Part shown: piece after piece, positions 31,648 to 40,237 of the stretch
How positions within the stretch are numbered: position 1 is the first letter of the stretch
Layout: every line of letters starts with the position of its first letter
From: Oscillospiraceae bacterium
GTDB taxonomy: Bacteria; Bacillota; Clostridia; Oscillospirales; Oscillospiraceae
Direction: 5' to 3'
Length of the DNA stretch: 64,000 bases
Assembly: GCA_017620525.1 (NCBI GenBank)
Contig: JAGAUY010000002.1
Location: 1-64,000 of the forward strand
Made by a program: the position numbers and the translations under genes
The notes under the pieces: generated by a model
Told to the model about the DNA's origin: nothing
Databases searched by the model: none
Seen by the model: only the letters and a program-made list of their open reading frames with translations

Positions 31648-32505
31648 TTATACAGGTTTGCAGATGTAAACGTTGGGGTAATTGGCCTTGAGCATATTGC
31701 AGATGACAGCCGCCACCTCGAACTCGGAAACAATGGCAAAACAGGCAGAGCCGGAACCGGTCATCTGATAACCCACCGCGCCGTACTGGTGGAACAGGGA
31801 CTTGATGTAATTCAGCTCCAGATGGTCGGACGTGACAACGGGATCAAATACATTGCACAGATTGTGGGCAACCTTTTCCAGATCACCTGCCAGCAGAGCG
31901 CTCTCCATTGCCTGATGGTCAGGACGGTTGGCAATGGCCACCTCATCGATCTTCCGGTAAAGTTCCGGCGTGGAAACAGAAAACTCCGGCTTGCACACCA
32001 CGATGATGCAGTCCGGCATATCGGGCAGCCTGCGCAGCTGCTCACCGCGTCCCTCGCACATACAGGTTCCGCAGACCACACAGAACGGCACATCGCTGCC
32101 GATCTGCGCACCCAGCTCCGCCAGAGCCATAATGGACAGAGGGTCGCCGTAATGGCGGTTCAGCGCTCTGAGGACCGCAGCCGCATCGGCGCTGCCGCCG
32201 CCCATGCCTGCTTCACTGGGGATCCGCTTGGTAATGCGGATCTCGATGCCGTCAGGATTCTTGCCCATGACATCGCAGTAGACCTTTGCCGCCTTCCAGG
32301 CCAGATTGCGCTCATCCGTGGGAATGCCCTCTTTGTCACATTTCAGACACCAGGGTTTGCCGGTACCGATGTCAATTTCAATATCATCCCGGATGGATAC
32401 CGTCTGCATAACGCTTTTCAGGTCATGATAGCCGTCATCACGCTTGCCCAACACATCCAAAGTCAGGTTCAGCTTGGCAAAAGCGCCTTCATAAAGAGTA
32501 GTCAT
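31648..32505 (-). CDS. ispE: 4-(cytidine 5'-diphospho)-2-C-methyl-D-erythritol kinase
   Basis: A GHMP kinase of the non-mevalonate isoprenoid pathway; it phosphorylates CDP-methylerythritol. Motifs: AFAKLNLTLDVLGKRDDGYHDLKSVMQTV at the N-terminus, the ATP loop KRIPSEAGMGGGSADAAAVLRAL, and the C-terminal MTGSGSACFAIV. About 285 residues, normal. The ATG at 32505 is chosen because it stands 9 nt after GGAAGG; the upstream ATG at 32514 abuts that site. It heads a leftward block with spoIIR and addBA, though a terminator separates it from spoIIR. Confidence 0.95.
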   Translation of the reverse strand: MTTLYEGAFAKLNLTLDVLGKRDDGYHDLKSVMQTVSIRDDIEIDIGTGKPWCLKCDKEGIPTDERNLAWKAAKVYCDVMGKNPDGIEIRITKRIPSEAGMGGGSADAAAVLRALNRHYGDPLSIMALAELGAQIGSDVPFCVVCGTCMCEGRGEQLRRLPDMPDCIIVVCKPEFSVSTPELYRKIDEVAIANRPDHQAMESALLAGDLEKVAHNLCNVFDPVVTSDHLELNYIKSLFHQYGAVGYQMTGSGSACFAIVSEFEVAAVICNMLKANYPNVYICKPV

Positions 32506-32634
32506 ATTTTTCATCCTTCCAATTGGTCATTGAGTTCTTTCGCTATTATATCCAATGAACATTGTTTTTGCAATGCATATTTTCCTGTAGACCGGGCAAG
32601 ATATCTCCATCAAAGGGCAAAAGGAGGTAAAAAT

Positions 32635-32838
32635 ATGGACACACTGGCACTGATCCTGTCCATCGTCGGCTGTCTGAACTGGGGCCTGGTGGGCATTTTC
32701 CAGTTCGATCTGGTTGCCTGGCTGTTCGGCGGGCAGGGCTCTCTGTTCAGCAGAATCGTCTACACAATCGTTGGCCTTGCGGGACTGTGGTGCATCTCCT
32801 TTCTGTTTCGCAGAAACGCCATCACTGACGGTGAATAA
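32635..32838 (+). CDS. DUF378-family membrane protein
   Basis: A 67-residue protein with two hydrophobic helices. It fits DUF378: LSIVGCLNWGLVGIFQFDLVAWLFG, then RIVYTIVGLAGLW. The family is widespread, of unknown function, and small. The start follows AAAAGGAGGTAAAAAT. It is a single-gene unit closed by a bidirectional terminator. Confidence 0.93.
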   Translation: MDTLALILSIVGCLNWGLVGIFQFDLVAWLFGGQGSLFSRIVYTIVGLAGLWCISFLFRRNAITDGE

Positions 32839-32845
32839 CCAAAAG

Positions 32846-32878
32846 AAACGGCAGTTCCGGAACGCGGAACTGCCGTTT
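32846..32878. terminator. Bidirectional terminator after the DUF378 gene
   Basis: AAACGGCAGTTCCG pairs with CGGAACTGCCGTTT (14 bp) around a 5-nt loop; it also serves the converging gene ending at 32892. Confidence 0.88.
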
Positions 32879-32891
32879 GGCTTATGTGATA

Positions 32892-33983
32892 TTATCTGCA
32901 GCGGACGATAATGACAACTTCCTGATCGCCGTACTTCACGGTAATGTTGGCAGTGCCCTTCGCCACACGGGTCACAGTACCATTCTCAACGGTGACAACG
33001 TTCTCATTGTCGGAAGTCCAGGTGACCTCCTCGTTGGTCAGGCCGGTGACCTTGAAGGTGAACTGCTGGCCATGGCCGGTCAGGGTGATGTCCGTGTAGT
33101 TGACCTCCAGCTTGATATCCTTCAGCGGCTCGGTAGGCTCTTCCTCTTCCCCTTCGCCGGGGGCTGCGGTGGGTTCTTCGCCGCCGTCTTCACCGGGTTC
33201 CTCAGTGGGTGCTTCGGTTGCAAACACGCAGACCACATCGCACTGCAGCTCCATACCGCCGCAGGAGACGACCACAGTTGCTTCACCCTCGCCGACAGCG
33301 GTAACACAGCCTTCGCTGTCAACCGTTACTACGCTCTCGTCGCTGGAATAGTAGGCAAGGCTGTCGGTGGTATCCGCAGGGGTTACCACAACATTCAGCA
33401 GCCAGGACTCACCCAGGCCTTCCAAAAGCACAAAGTCTTCGCCGTCAGACCACTCCAGGCCGGTGCAGGGGATGGTAGGTTCTTCGGTGACAGCAGGTTC
33501 CGTCGGTGCATCCGTGGGCGGAACGGTAGCCACGGTGGGAGCAGCAGTCTGCTCGGTCTGGGCCAGGATGCCGGGAAGGAAATACTCCTTGAAGATGTAA
33601 CCGGTGACGCACAGCAGCGCCAGGATCACGATCACCAGCAGCACATTCAGCACCACATTGGACTTGCTTTTCCGGGGTTCCTCGCCGAAATCATAGGGGC
33701 CATCCGCATCCGGATCAGGATTCGCCTTGGTACGGGGCTTCTCCTCCGGCATATCATAGATGGGCATATTCCGGTTGCGCTTGCGCACATTGGACTTGGA
33801 AAAACGACCGCCGCGGACTCTGGCACCGCTGCCGGTGCTCCCGCCGGAAGGCTGCGCTTCATTCAACACAATATCATCGGCGACGGTTTTAGCGCCGCCT
33901 GCACGGGCACGAAGACAGATCGGGCACTGTTCTGCACTCTCTGAATAACTCGTTCCGCATACATCACAAATTATCTTGTCCAT
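32892..33983 (-). CDS. Zinc-ribbon membrane protein with extracellular Big-2/Ig-like domains
   Basis: The 363-residue protein begins with a zinc ribbon (Cys6, Cys9, Cys20, Cys23), then a basic, disordered cytoplasmic region and one membrane helix (about residues 110-135). Outside, a Thr/Pro/Glu-rich spacer leads to two bacterial Ig-like (Big-2) domains: one around YYSSDESVVTVDSEGCVTAVGEGEATV and the last around VTWTSDNENVVTVENGTVTRVAKGTANI. A second Pro/Glu-rich spacer divides them. It is divergent from the kinase-like gene at 34122 with back-to-back promoters, so the two may be regulated together. A sensor or wall-facing adhesin role is possible but unproven. Confidence 0.85.
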   Translation of the reverse strand: MDKIICDVCGTSYSESAEQCPICLRARAGGAKTVADDIVLNEAQPSGGSTGSGARVRGGRFSKSNVRKRNRNMPIYDMPEEKPRTKANPDPDADGPYDFGEEPRKSKSNVVLNVLLVIVILALLCVTGYIFKEYFLPGILAQTEQTAAPTVATVPPTDAPTEPAVTEEPTIPCTGLEWSDGEDFVLLEGLGESWLLNVVVTPADTTDSLAYYSSDESVVTVDSEGCVTAVGEGEATVVVSCGGMELQCDVVCVFATEAPTEEPGEDGGEEPTAAPGEGEEEEPTEPLKDIKLEVNYTDITLTGHGQQFTFKVTGLTNEEVTWTSDNENVVTVENGTVTRVAKGTANITVKYGDQEVVIIVRCR

Positions 33984-34027
33984 GACTTACCTCCTGTAGA
34001 ATCGTATAGAGTACCATTCTGTTTGAC

Positions 34028-34056
34028 ATTATAGCACTAATTCCCAAAGAAAACAA
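34028..34056 (-). promoter_or_regulatory. Leftward promoter of the Big-2 protein gene
   Basis: Minus-strand TTGTTT (34051-34056) and TATAAT (34028-34033) are 17 bp apart, about 45 nt before the start codon. Confidence 0.75.
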
Positions 34057-34067
34057 CTACAAAGGAG

Positions 34068-34096
34068 TTGCTTTTTTTGTAATTTTATTTTATGAT
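34068..34096 (+). promoter_or_regulatory. Rightward promoter of the kinase-like gene
   Basis: TTGCTT (34068-34073) and TATGAT (34091-34096) with a 17-bp spacer precede the TTG start by about 25 nt. Confidence 0.65.
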
Positions 34097-34121
34097 ATAG
34101 AAGTAAAAGGAGGCGATAGAA

Positions 34122-37109
34122 TTGTCAGAGATAAAACTCGTTTCTCCTCTGCTGGATGGATTTGTAATGGGCGATCCCATGAGCAGCCACGACGGCGTGC
34201 GCTGCTGCCCGGCTATGAAGGAAAATTCTGATGATAAATACATAGTGAAGATCATCTCCGTGCCCGCGTCCCAGAAACAGCTGGACGCGCTTTTGCTCAC
34301 CGGCGCCTACAAGGATGCCGCCGCTGCCACGGAGTATTTTAAGGAACTTGCCGACGGCGTTGTCAAAGAAGCCGAAACATTGCAGCAGCTTTCCAAGCTG
34401 GAAGGCTTCCTGCCCTATCAGGGCTGGCAGATCGTTCCCATGGAGGACGGCAAGCTTGGTTACAACGTCTACCTGCTGAGTTCTTATAAGCGTTCTCTGG
34501 AAAAATACCTCAGACGCAATCCCATGACACACCTGGGCGCTGTCAATCTGGGCCTGGACCTGTGTGCCGCACTGGCCATCTGCCGCCGGGCCGGCTTCAT
34601 GTTCATCGACCTGAAACCCTCCAACATCTATCTCACCGGTGACCGGGAATACCGCATCGGTGATCTGGGTTTTGCCAGTCTCAAGTCCCTGAAGTACGCA
34701 AACCTGCCCAGTAAGTACCGCAGCTGCTATACCGCTCCGGAACTGCATGACGCACTGGCAACGCTGAACCCCACGGCGGATATCTATGCCCTGGGTATGA
34801 TCCTCTATCAGATCTACAACAACGGTCAGCTTCCCTTCCAGAACCGCGCTCCTGCAGAAGAGCTTCCCGCCCCCCTCAATGCCGACTACGAGATGGCTGA
34901 GATCATTATGAAAGCCTGCGCTCCCGATCCGCGGGTCCGCTGGCAGAATCCCATTGAGATGGGCAAGGCGCTGGTCGGCTATATGCAGCGCAACACCGTC
35001 AACGACGTTCCCATTGTTCCCCCTGTGGTCCAGAGCGCTCCCGTCATCCGCGACGAGGAAGAAGAAGAGGATCTGCTGGCCGGCAATCCTGCCGCTGCCG
35101 CGGAGTCCGGGGTCCGAGAAGAATCCGAGCCCCAGCAGACCATCCCTGCGGAAGAGGAATCCTTTGATGATCCTCATACACAGGATGCGTCCGATCACCT
35201 GCCTGCAGACATTCCCGCAGAAAAGCCTGATACCGGGGAGCAGAATCTCTATTCCGGTGAACTGGCATTCCTGAACGACATGATCTCCGACGAGACCGCT
35301 CCCGACGCAGACGGCGGCGAAGAAGTCAGCAATGGCGCCATGACCGATGAAGTCAACTTCATGCTGGCCCAGGCTGACGAGCTGATCGCCCGGGAGACTC
35401 CCCAGTCCGTTGTGATCCCGGAGCCTGAAGAAATCACCATCCCCATGAATACAGATAAAGGCGACGCAGATCTTAATGTTGACGATCTCTTCCCTGCCGA
35501 TGACGATGCGGAAGCACCCATCGAAGAGGACGCACAGGAAACCGAAGAATTTGAAGAATACGAAAAGCCCCACCGGAAGGCCCACTCCTGGCTGGCCGCC
35601 ATCGCGATTATTCTGCTGCTGGCGCTGGTAGGCGGCGGCGGATTCTACTTCTACACTAACTACTATCTGCTGCCCATTGACAGACTGGATGTCACCGGTC
35701 TGGAAAACTCCATTACCGTTCAGCTGATCGCCGATGTGGACGAAAGCATCCTGACTGTCGTCTGCACCGACACCTACGGCAATACCATTTCCCAGCCTGT
35801 TGAGAACGGCCAGGCTGTCTTCACGGATCTGAGCCCCGCAACCACCTATAAGATTACCGTGGAAGCGGAAGGCTTCCATGCCCTTTCCGGCTCCTACACC
35901 GGTTCCTACACCACCAAGGAAGAGACCAATATTGTCAGTTTCACCGCTGTCACCGGTACTGAAGACGGCTCTGTAATCCTGAACTTCACCGTCGACGGCC
36001 GAGAGACCCAGGACTGGATGGTGGAATACAGCACCGAGGGAGAGGAACCCCAGTCTGTTTCCTTCACCGGCCACATGGTTTCCGTCAACAATCTGACCGT
36101 CGGCAAAACCTATACCTTCCGTCTGGTGGCCGCTCCCGCGTCTGACCTGTACATCACCGGCAACGACACCCTGGAGTTTACCGCTTCCAGCATCGTCATC
36201 GCCGAGAATCTGACCATTGTCTCCTGTGTGGATGGTGTGCTTACCGCCCAGTGGGATTCCCCTGATGATGCGCCTGTTGAAAACTGGACTGTCCGCTGTT
36301 ATTCCGATGACGGCTACGATGAGACCATCACCGTCAGCGAAAACACTGCCCAGTTCTCCGACATCAGCACCGAAAAGGCATACACCGTGGAGGTCACTGC
36401 CGCCGACATGGCGCAGGGCGCACGTGCATATGTCACTGCCAACCCCACCACCGTCAGCGATATTCAGATCAAGCCCACCAAGACTCACGGTCTGACCGTA
36501 TCCTGGTCCCACACCGGCACTGCCCCCGAGACCGGCTGGCTGCTGATGTACAGCATTGACGGCAGCGACAGCCAGGAAGTCATTACCTCCACTGAGGCCA
36601 CCGCCACCGTGGAGCACTGCGTTCCCGGCGCTACCTACAATTTCACCATCAAGGCAGCTGACGGCTCCACCGTATTTGACGGCCGGACCGACTATACCAC
36701 GCAGGCCGCCGCTGATTTTGATGCCCATGCCATCTCCGCGGAGGATATCCAGGCCAGCCTGTGCAAAACTCCCGAGAAGGATGACTGGACTTATGAAGAT
36801 CTGGACAACGACAACGATTACACCACCACCTTCGCGCCCGGCGAGAAGGCCTCCCTGGTGATCTACTCCACCAAGAGAGTGGGTACCACCAAGGCTGAGA
36901 CTGTGGTCATGTATGTCATCCGGGATGCCGAAGGCAAGGTCATTGGCGAACTGGTCAACACAGAGCTTTCCCCCTGGGCAGATCTGTGGGATGACCGCTA
37001 TGCCTATCTGACCATCCCTGAGCTTCCTTCTGAGGCCGGCAGCTACACTGTTGAAATCTATTTTGATAATGCACTGGCTCTCTCCAAGACTCTGAATATT
37101 TCCGGCTAA
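34122..37109 (+). CDS. Membrane Ser/Thr kinase-like protein with extracellular FN3-like repeats
   Basis: About 995 residues, starting at a TTG at 34122 after AAAAGGAGGCGATAGAA. Residues ~1-300 are a protein-kinase fold: Lys43 in YIVKII, FIDLKPSN with catalytic Asp163 and Asn168 (the usual HRD has become FID), DLG in place of DFG at 181-183, and an APE-like APELHD. The glycine-rich loop is not recognisable. Residues 300-485 are acidic and disordered. One membrane helix lies at about 488-513, followed by about four FN3-like beta domains and a C-terminal beta domain. The layout recalls PrkC-type kinases, but with FN3 in place of PASTA repeats. Whether it is an active kinase is uncertain. Confidence 0.82.
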   Translation: MSEIKLVSPLLDGFVMGDPMSSHDGVRCCPAMKENSDDKYIVKIISVPASQKQLDALLLTGAYKDAAAATEYFKELADGVVKEAETLQQLSKLEGFLPYQGWQIVPMEDGKLGYNVYLLSSYKRSLEKYLRRNPMTHLGAVNLGLDLCAALAICRRAGFMFIDLKPSNIYLTGDREYRIGDLGFASLKSLKYANLPSKYRSCYTAPELHDALATLNPTADIYALGMILYQIYNNGQLPFQNRAPAEELPAPLNADYEMAEIIMKACAPDPRVRWQNPIEMGKALVGYMQRNTVNDVPIVPPVVQSAPVIRDEEEEEDLLAGNPAAAAESGVREESEPQQTIPAEEESFDDPHTQDASDHLPADIPAEKPDTGEQNLYSGELAFLNDMISDETAPDADGGEEVSNGAMTDEVNFMLAQADELIARETPQSVVIPEPEEITIPMNTDKGDADLNVDDLFPADDDAEAPIEEDAQETEEFEEYEKPHRKAHSWLAAIAIILLLALVGGGGFYFYTNYYLLPIDRLDVTGLENSITVQLIADVDESILTVVCTDTYGNTISQPVENGQAVFTDLSPATTYKITVEAEGFHALSGSYTGSYTTKEETNIVSFTAVTGTEDGSVILNFTVDGRETQDWMVEYSTEGEEPQSVSFTGHMVSVNNLTVGKTYTFRLVAAPASDLYITGNDTLEFTASSIVIAENLTIVSCVDGVLTAQWDSPDDAPVENWTVRCYSDDGYDETITVSENTAQFSDISTEKAYTVEVTAADMAQGARAYVTANPTTVSDIQIKPTKTHGLTVSWSHTGTAPETGWLLMYSIDGSDSQEVITSTEATATVEHCVPGATYNFTIKAADGSTVFDGRTDYTTQAAADFDAHAISAEDIQASLCKTPEKDDWTYEDLDNDNDYTTTFAPGEKASLVIYSTKRVGTTKAETVVMYVIRDAEGKVIGELVNTELSPWADLWDDRYAYLTIPELPSEAGSYTVEIYFDNALALSKTLNISG

Positions 37110-37116
37110 GCAATTC

Positions 37117-37147
37117 GGCAGCCGCGCAAAAGCGCGGCTGCCTTTTT
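37117..37147 (+). terminator. Terminator of the kinase-like gene
   Basis: GGCAGCCGCGC pairs with GCGCGGCTGCC around AAAA, followed by TTTTT. Confidence 0.9.
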
Positions 37148-37218
37148 GTATTTCCAGCAGTTTCCTCCCTTTCCAGCAACACACATCCGTTATGTTCACA
37201 CATTCTTTCGCAAATATG

Positions 37219-37224
37219 CTATAA
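37219..37224 (+). promoter_or_regulatory. Extended -10 promoter for the phospholipase C-like gene
   Basis: A perfect TATAAT preceded by TGC (extended -10) stands about 40 nt before the start. No good -35 is seen at normal spacing. Confidence 0.5.
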
Positions 37225-37261
37225 TGCAACCAACATCACCGTAATGAACAGGAGTGAATCC

Positions 37262-37804
37262 ATGCGCGGCAAATCCCATCAGTACCTTGGCCGTTACCTG
37301 GCAGAAACCTATATGTCCACACTCCCCCGCCGATACGTCACGGCATTTCTCATCGGCTGTATCGAACCCGACCGAAATCCCGCCACCTATCTGAAAGGCT
37401 CCCTGCGCCGGCAGTGGCTCCGGGGCCACAACTGGGGCAATGCCCAGAACTATATGCAGCGTGTATCCGAGCGACTGGAACGCAGAGAGAAATTGAACCT
37501 GCTGGACTACTACACCATCGGAAAACTCATCCACTACACGACCGACGCCTTTACATCCGCCCATAACGAGGAATTCGGCTCCAGCCTGACAGACCACCGG
37601 GAATATGAAGCAGCGCTGCAGGAGCATTTTCTAGGATATCTGTCCGAGAATCCCACATTCTGGACTGATGCCAAAAATCCCGTCATGGACACCATCCGCT
37701 CTTACCACCGCGAGTACATCCACCGTCCCGTAAACATCCATACTGACACCCGCTTCGCGATCATCGTCTGCTGCATGGTCCTGACGCGGCTCTTCGCCAA
37801 TTAA
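37262..37804 (+). CDS. Zinc-dependent phospholipase C-family protein
   Basis: The 180-residue protein resembles the zinc-dependent phospholipase C/S1-P1 nuclease fold found in many clostridia: SHQYLGRYLAE near the N-terminus, FLIGCIEPDRNPATY, WGNAQNY, and a metal-binding-like stretch YYTIGKLIHYTTDAFTSAHN with a later HxxxxxH-like part. There is no signal peptide, so it is probably cytoplasmic. The ATG at 37262 follows GGAGTGAATCC; an upstream ATG at 37244 has no site. The substrate is not known. Confidence 0.8.
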   Translation: MRGKSHQYLGRYLAETYMSTLPRRYVTAFLIGCIEPDRNPATYLKGSLRRQWLRGHNWGNAQNYMQRVSERLERREKLNLLDYYTIGKLIHYTTDAFTSAHNEEFGSSLTDHREYEAALQEHFLGYLSENPTFWTDAKNPVMDTIRSYHREYIHRPVNIHTDTRFAIIVCCMVLTRLFAN

Positions 37805-37805
37805 A

Positions 37806-37840
37806 AAACTGCCTCAGGGTTTTTTTCCCTGAGGCAGTTT
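37806..37840. terminator. Bidirectional terminator before the HD-domain gene
   Basis: AAACTGCCTCAGGG pairs with CCCTGAGGCAGTTT around a T7 loop, serving both converging transcripts. Confidence 0.88.
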
Positions 37841-37845
37841 CCTTT

Positions 37846-38433
37846 CTATTCACACAGCTCTGCCAGCTCTTTGGCAACCTTTTCTTCGCAGCTGCGCATG
37901 GCAAGGATTGTCTTTTCCAGAACCTCATCCAGGGTCCATCCCAGACGCTCCGCGCCATCTCTGATGATGTCACGGGAACAGCCTGCGGCAAATTTCTTGT
38001 CCTTGAATTTCTTCTTCAGGCTGGAAAGCTCCATATCCATGACGCTTTTGGAAGGGCGCATCCGAGCAGCGGCGCCGATCAGACCGGTCAGTTCATCCAC
38101 GGCAAACATGACCTTCTCCATCTGATGAACCGGCTCCACGTCGGAGCAGATGCCGTAGCCATGGGAGCAGATGGCATGAACCATCTCATCAGAAGCATTT
38201 ACTTCCGCCAGAAGCTCCGGAGCCTTCCTGCAATGCTCCTCGGGATAGCGTTCAAAATCTACATCATGGAGCAGACCGCAGCGGCTCCAGAATTCGGCAT
38301 CATCGCCATAGCCCAATTCCCGGGCGTACCAGTCCATAACGCCCTCCACGGTCAGAGCATGGAGAATGTGGAAAGATTCCTTATTATATTTCTGCAGCAG
38401 GGCCAGCGCCTGCTCTCTGGTGGGATTGCTCAT
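37846..38433 (-). CDS. HD-domain protein (HDIG-like), last gene of the aconitase X operon
   Basis: About 195 residues with an HD fold: HILHALTVEGVMDWYARELG, then CGLLHDVDFERYPEEH with the paired His-Asp, and ICSHGYGI with a further His. HD proteins of this type are metal-dependent phosphohydrolases. The start at 38433 is the third of three consecutive ATGs after AGGAGGT and has the right spacing. It lies 19 nt downstream of the aconitase X small-subunit gene. A role with that pathway is not obvious and may be only positional. Confidence 0.85.
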   Translation of the reverse strand: MSNPTREQALALLQKYNKESFHILHALTVEGVMDWYARELGYGDDAEFWSRCGLLHDVDFERYPEEHCRKAPELLAEVNASDEMVHAICSHGYGICSDVEPVHQMEKVMFAVDELTGLIGAAARMRPSKSVMDMELSSLKKKFKDKKFAAGCSRDIIRDGAERLGWTLDEVLEKTILAMRSCEEKVAKELAELCE

Positions 38434-38452
38434 CATCATACCTCCTGACAGA

Positions 38453-38896
38453 TTAATCAACAAAGACCGTGCCGTCTTCCTGAACAGTGATGGTCATGCC
38501 GTCCTTGACATAGTTGAGGAACTCCTCGCCCAAGCTGTCAACGACTGGCATCTTCACGTCCGGCAGCCATACGGAAGCCAGGATGGAACCGGCGGCAGCC
38601 AAACTATCGATGGGTTTGGAAAACAGCATACAGGCAGGCTGACGCTCCATGGCGCAGGCGCAGTACAACACCAGGCCGCCGGTGGTAGAGCCGATGGTCT
38701 GGGGCAGACACAGAGCGGTGCCCAGCATCTGCTTGTTATACAGGTCGGGGTTATTCTGGTCACCGCAGGTGGCTTTCTTGTCGCCAAACTGCAGGGCCTT
38801 CTGGAAGGAGGCCAGGGTATTCAGGCCGCCGTGGGAAACCAGTGCCGGAGCTGTGACGCTGCCGGGAGCTACAACGCGTCCTTTGAATTCTTTCAT
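38453..38896 (-). CDS. Aconitase X small (swivel) subunit
   Basis: The 147-residue product matches the aconitase X swivelling domain (DUF126): the N-terminal KEFKGRVVAPGSVTAPALVSHGGLN, then GTALCLPQTIGSTTGGLVLY and a final LPDVKMPVVDSLGEEFL. In two-subunit AcnX enzymes this small chain closes over the active site formed by the large chain. It overlaps the large-subunit gene by 4 nt. Confidence 0.9.
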   Translation of the reverse strand: MKEFKGRVVAPGSVTAPALVSHGGLNTLASFQKALQFGDKKATCGDQNNPDLYNKQMLGTALCLPQTIGSTTGGLVLYCACAMERQPACMLFSKPIDSLAAAGSILASVWLPDVKMPVVDSLGEEFLNYVKDGMTITVQEDGTVFVD

Positions 38897-40173
38897 GCCC
38901 AGGCGCCTCCTTTCGTGATCTGGATCAGGATCTCGTCTTCGGTGTAATAGCGGGCAGTGGTATAGGTGCGCAGCTTATTGGAAGAGGTAATGACCGGCAT
39001 GGGACCGCACAGTGGGTTGTTCATGTACATCAGCGGGCAGATATAGCTGAGGATCACACCGGTATTTTTCAGACGCTGGGCATACTCCGTTTTCTCGAAT
39101 TCCTTCTTGACCGCGGGCGCAGTGGTGAAAACGGTGGGAATCAGCACCTTCTTGTTTCCGCTGGCCTTCAGACCTTCTTCCACCCGGACTGTCCAGGACT
39201 TCAGCTGCTGCAGACTCATATGGGGGCAGCCAACGAAACAAAGCTTTGGTTTTGCATCCCGATTTTTCCAGATGACTGGATAATTTGCTTTGACCTTCTG
39301 AAGCTCTGCATCATCGATGACATACACTTTCGCGCCGGGAGCCACCAGTGCGGCCCCCTGCTCCTTTGCTTCAGGAGTCAGATTCTCAAGATGGTACAAT
39401 CCCACAGCACCGTTGGAGGCGGTGGCAGCGCCGAAATCCTTCAGATAGGCGCAGACCTCATCGGTCAGTTCCGTGCCCAGCCACTGCTCCATGCCGGTGA
39501 TGAACGGCACATCCTCCATGACTTTCATGCCGATGGCGGAGCCCAGCAGCTGTGCTTCAGGCTTCCGGCTGCACTCCACCTTGATGATCCAGGTAGCCTT
39601 GCGGCCCTCATCGGTCAGCAGTCCGAAATTGGGCACGAAGCCGGCAATGGAACCCATGATATCCATAATACCGGAATTGCGGTTGCAGCGGGCGCCCAGG
39701 ACGGAGTTGGCATAGACAACGGCGGAGGACTCTGCCCAGCTGAGAACATCCCCCATGACGGGTTTGTTGCCCATCTGATCCAGATAGCAGGCGCAGGAGA
39801 AGGCATCGTCATTCATCAGTCCCAGAGCCTTCAGCTGCTGCTCATAGCTGTCCTGCTTGGAATACATAAATTTGTTGAAGATCAGTTTCTGCAGGAAATT
39901 GGCGGGAACATCGGGATCCACAGGCCGGGGGTCCACGGAAAACCGCTGACCGGACACCGCTCCGGCATCGATCAGCTGCTGCATCAGGTCAAAGACCGGG
40001 CCCATCATCTTCAGGCCGAAGGAAGTGACCAGATGGTTATACTCAGAGGTGACAGGAACCATTTTGTCAGCGCCGAAGGTCTCGCCATACATGACCAGGG
40101 TCTTCATGACCTTTGCCATGGTCTCGCCCTTGGAGCCGTCCAGAATGGCCTGCTGTTCGGGGGTTAAGTACAT
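38893..40173 (-). CDS. Aconitase X large (catalytic) subunit
   Basis: The 426-residue chain has the AcnX catalytic pattern (DUF521): SCACYLD with Cys127 and Cys129, WAESSAVVYANSVLGARCNR with a further Cys near 163, FVGCPHMSLQQL and PLMYMNNPLCGP. AcnX enzymes are dehydratases; known members act on cis-3-hydroxy-L-proline in bacteria and on mevalonate phosphate in archaea. Start at ATG 40173 after AAAGGAGAAATATT. The downstream gene encodes the small subunit, and upstream lies an old-yellow-enzyme-type reductase, so dehydration followed by reduction of the product is a reasonable guess. Confidence 0.9.
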   Translation of the reverse strand: MYLTPEQQAILDGSKGETMAKVMKTLVMYGETFGADKMVPVTSEYNHLVTSFGLKMMGPVFDLMQQLIDAGAVSGQRFSVDPRPVDPDVPANFLQKLIFNKFMYSKQDSYEQQLKALGLMNDDAFSCACYLDQMGNKPVMGDVLSWAESSAVVYANSVLGARCNRNSGIMDIMGSIAGFVPNFGLLTDEGRKATWIIKVECSRKPEAQLLGSAIGMKVMEDVPFITGMEQWLGTELTDEVCAYLKDFGAATASNGAVGLYHLENLTPEAKEQGAALVAPGAKVYVIDDAELQKVKANYPVIWKNRDAKPKLCFVGCPHMSLQQLKSWTVRVEEGLKASGNKKVLIPTVFTTAPAVKKEFEKTEYAQRLKNTGVILSYICPLMYMNNPLCGPMPVITSSNKLRTYTTARYYTEDEILIQITKGGAWA

Positions 40174-40237
40174 AATATTTCTCCTTTTTCTGTTATTGCG
40201 GGGGTACACACGCACCGCTCACAATGTAACTGTTGCA

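Noticed and set aside
34125..37229. Minus-strand open frame of 1034 codons opposite the kinase-like gene
   Set aside because: Shadow frame; the plus-strand gene has promoter, ribosome-binding site, kinase motifs, membrane helix and terminator in the right order.
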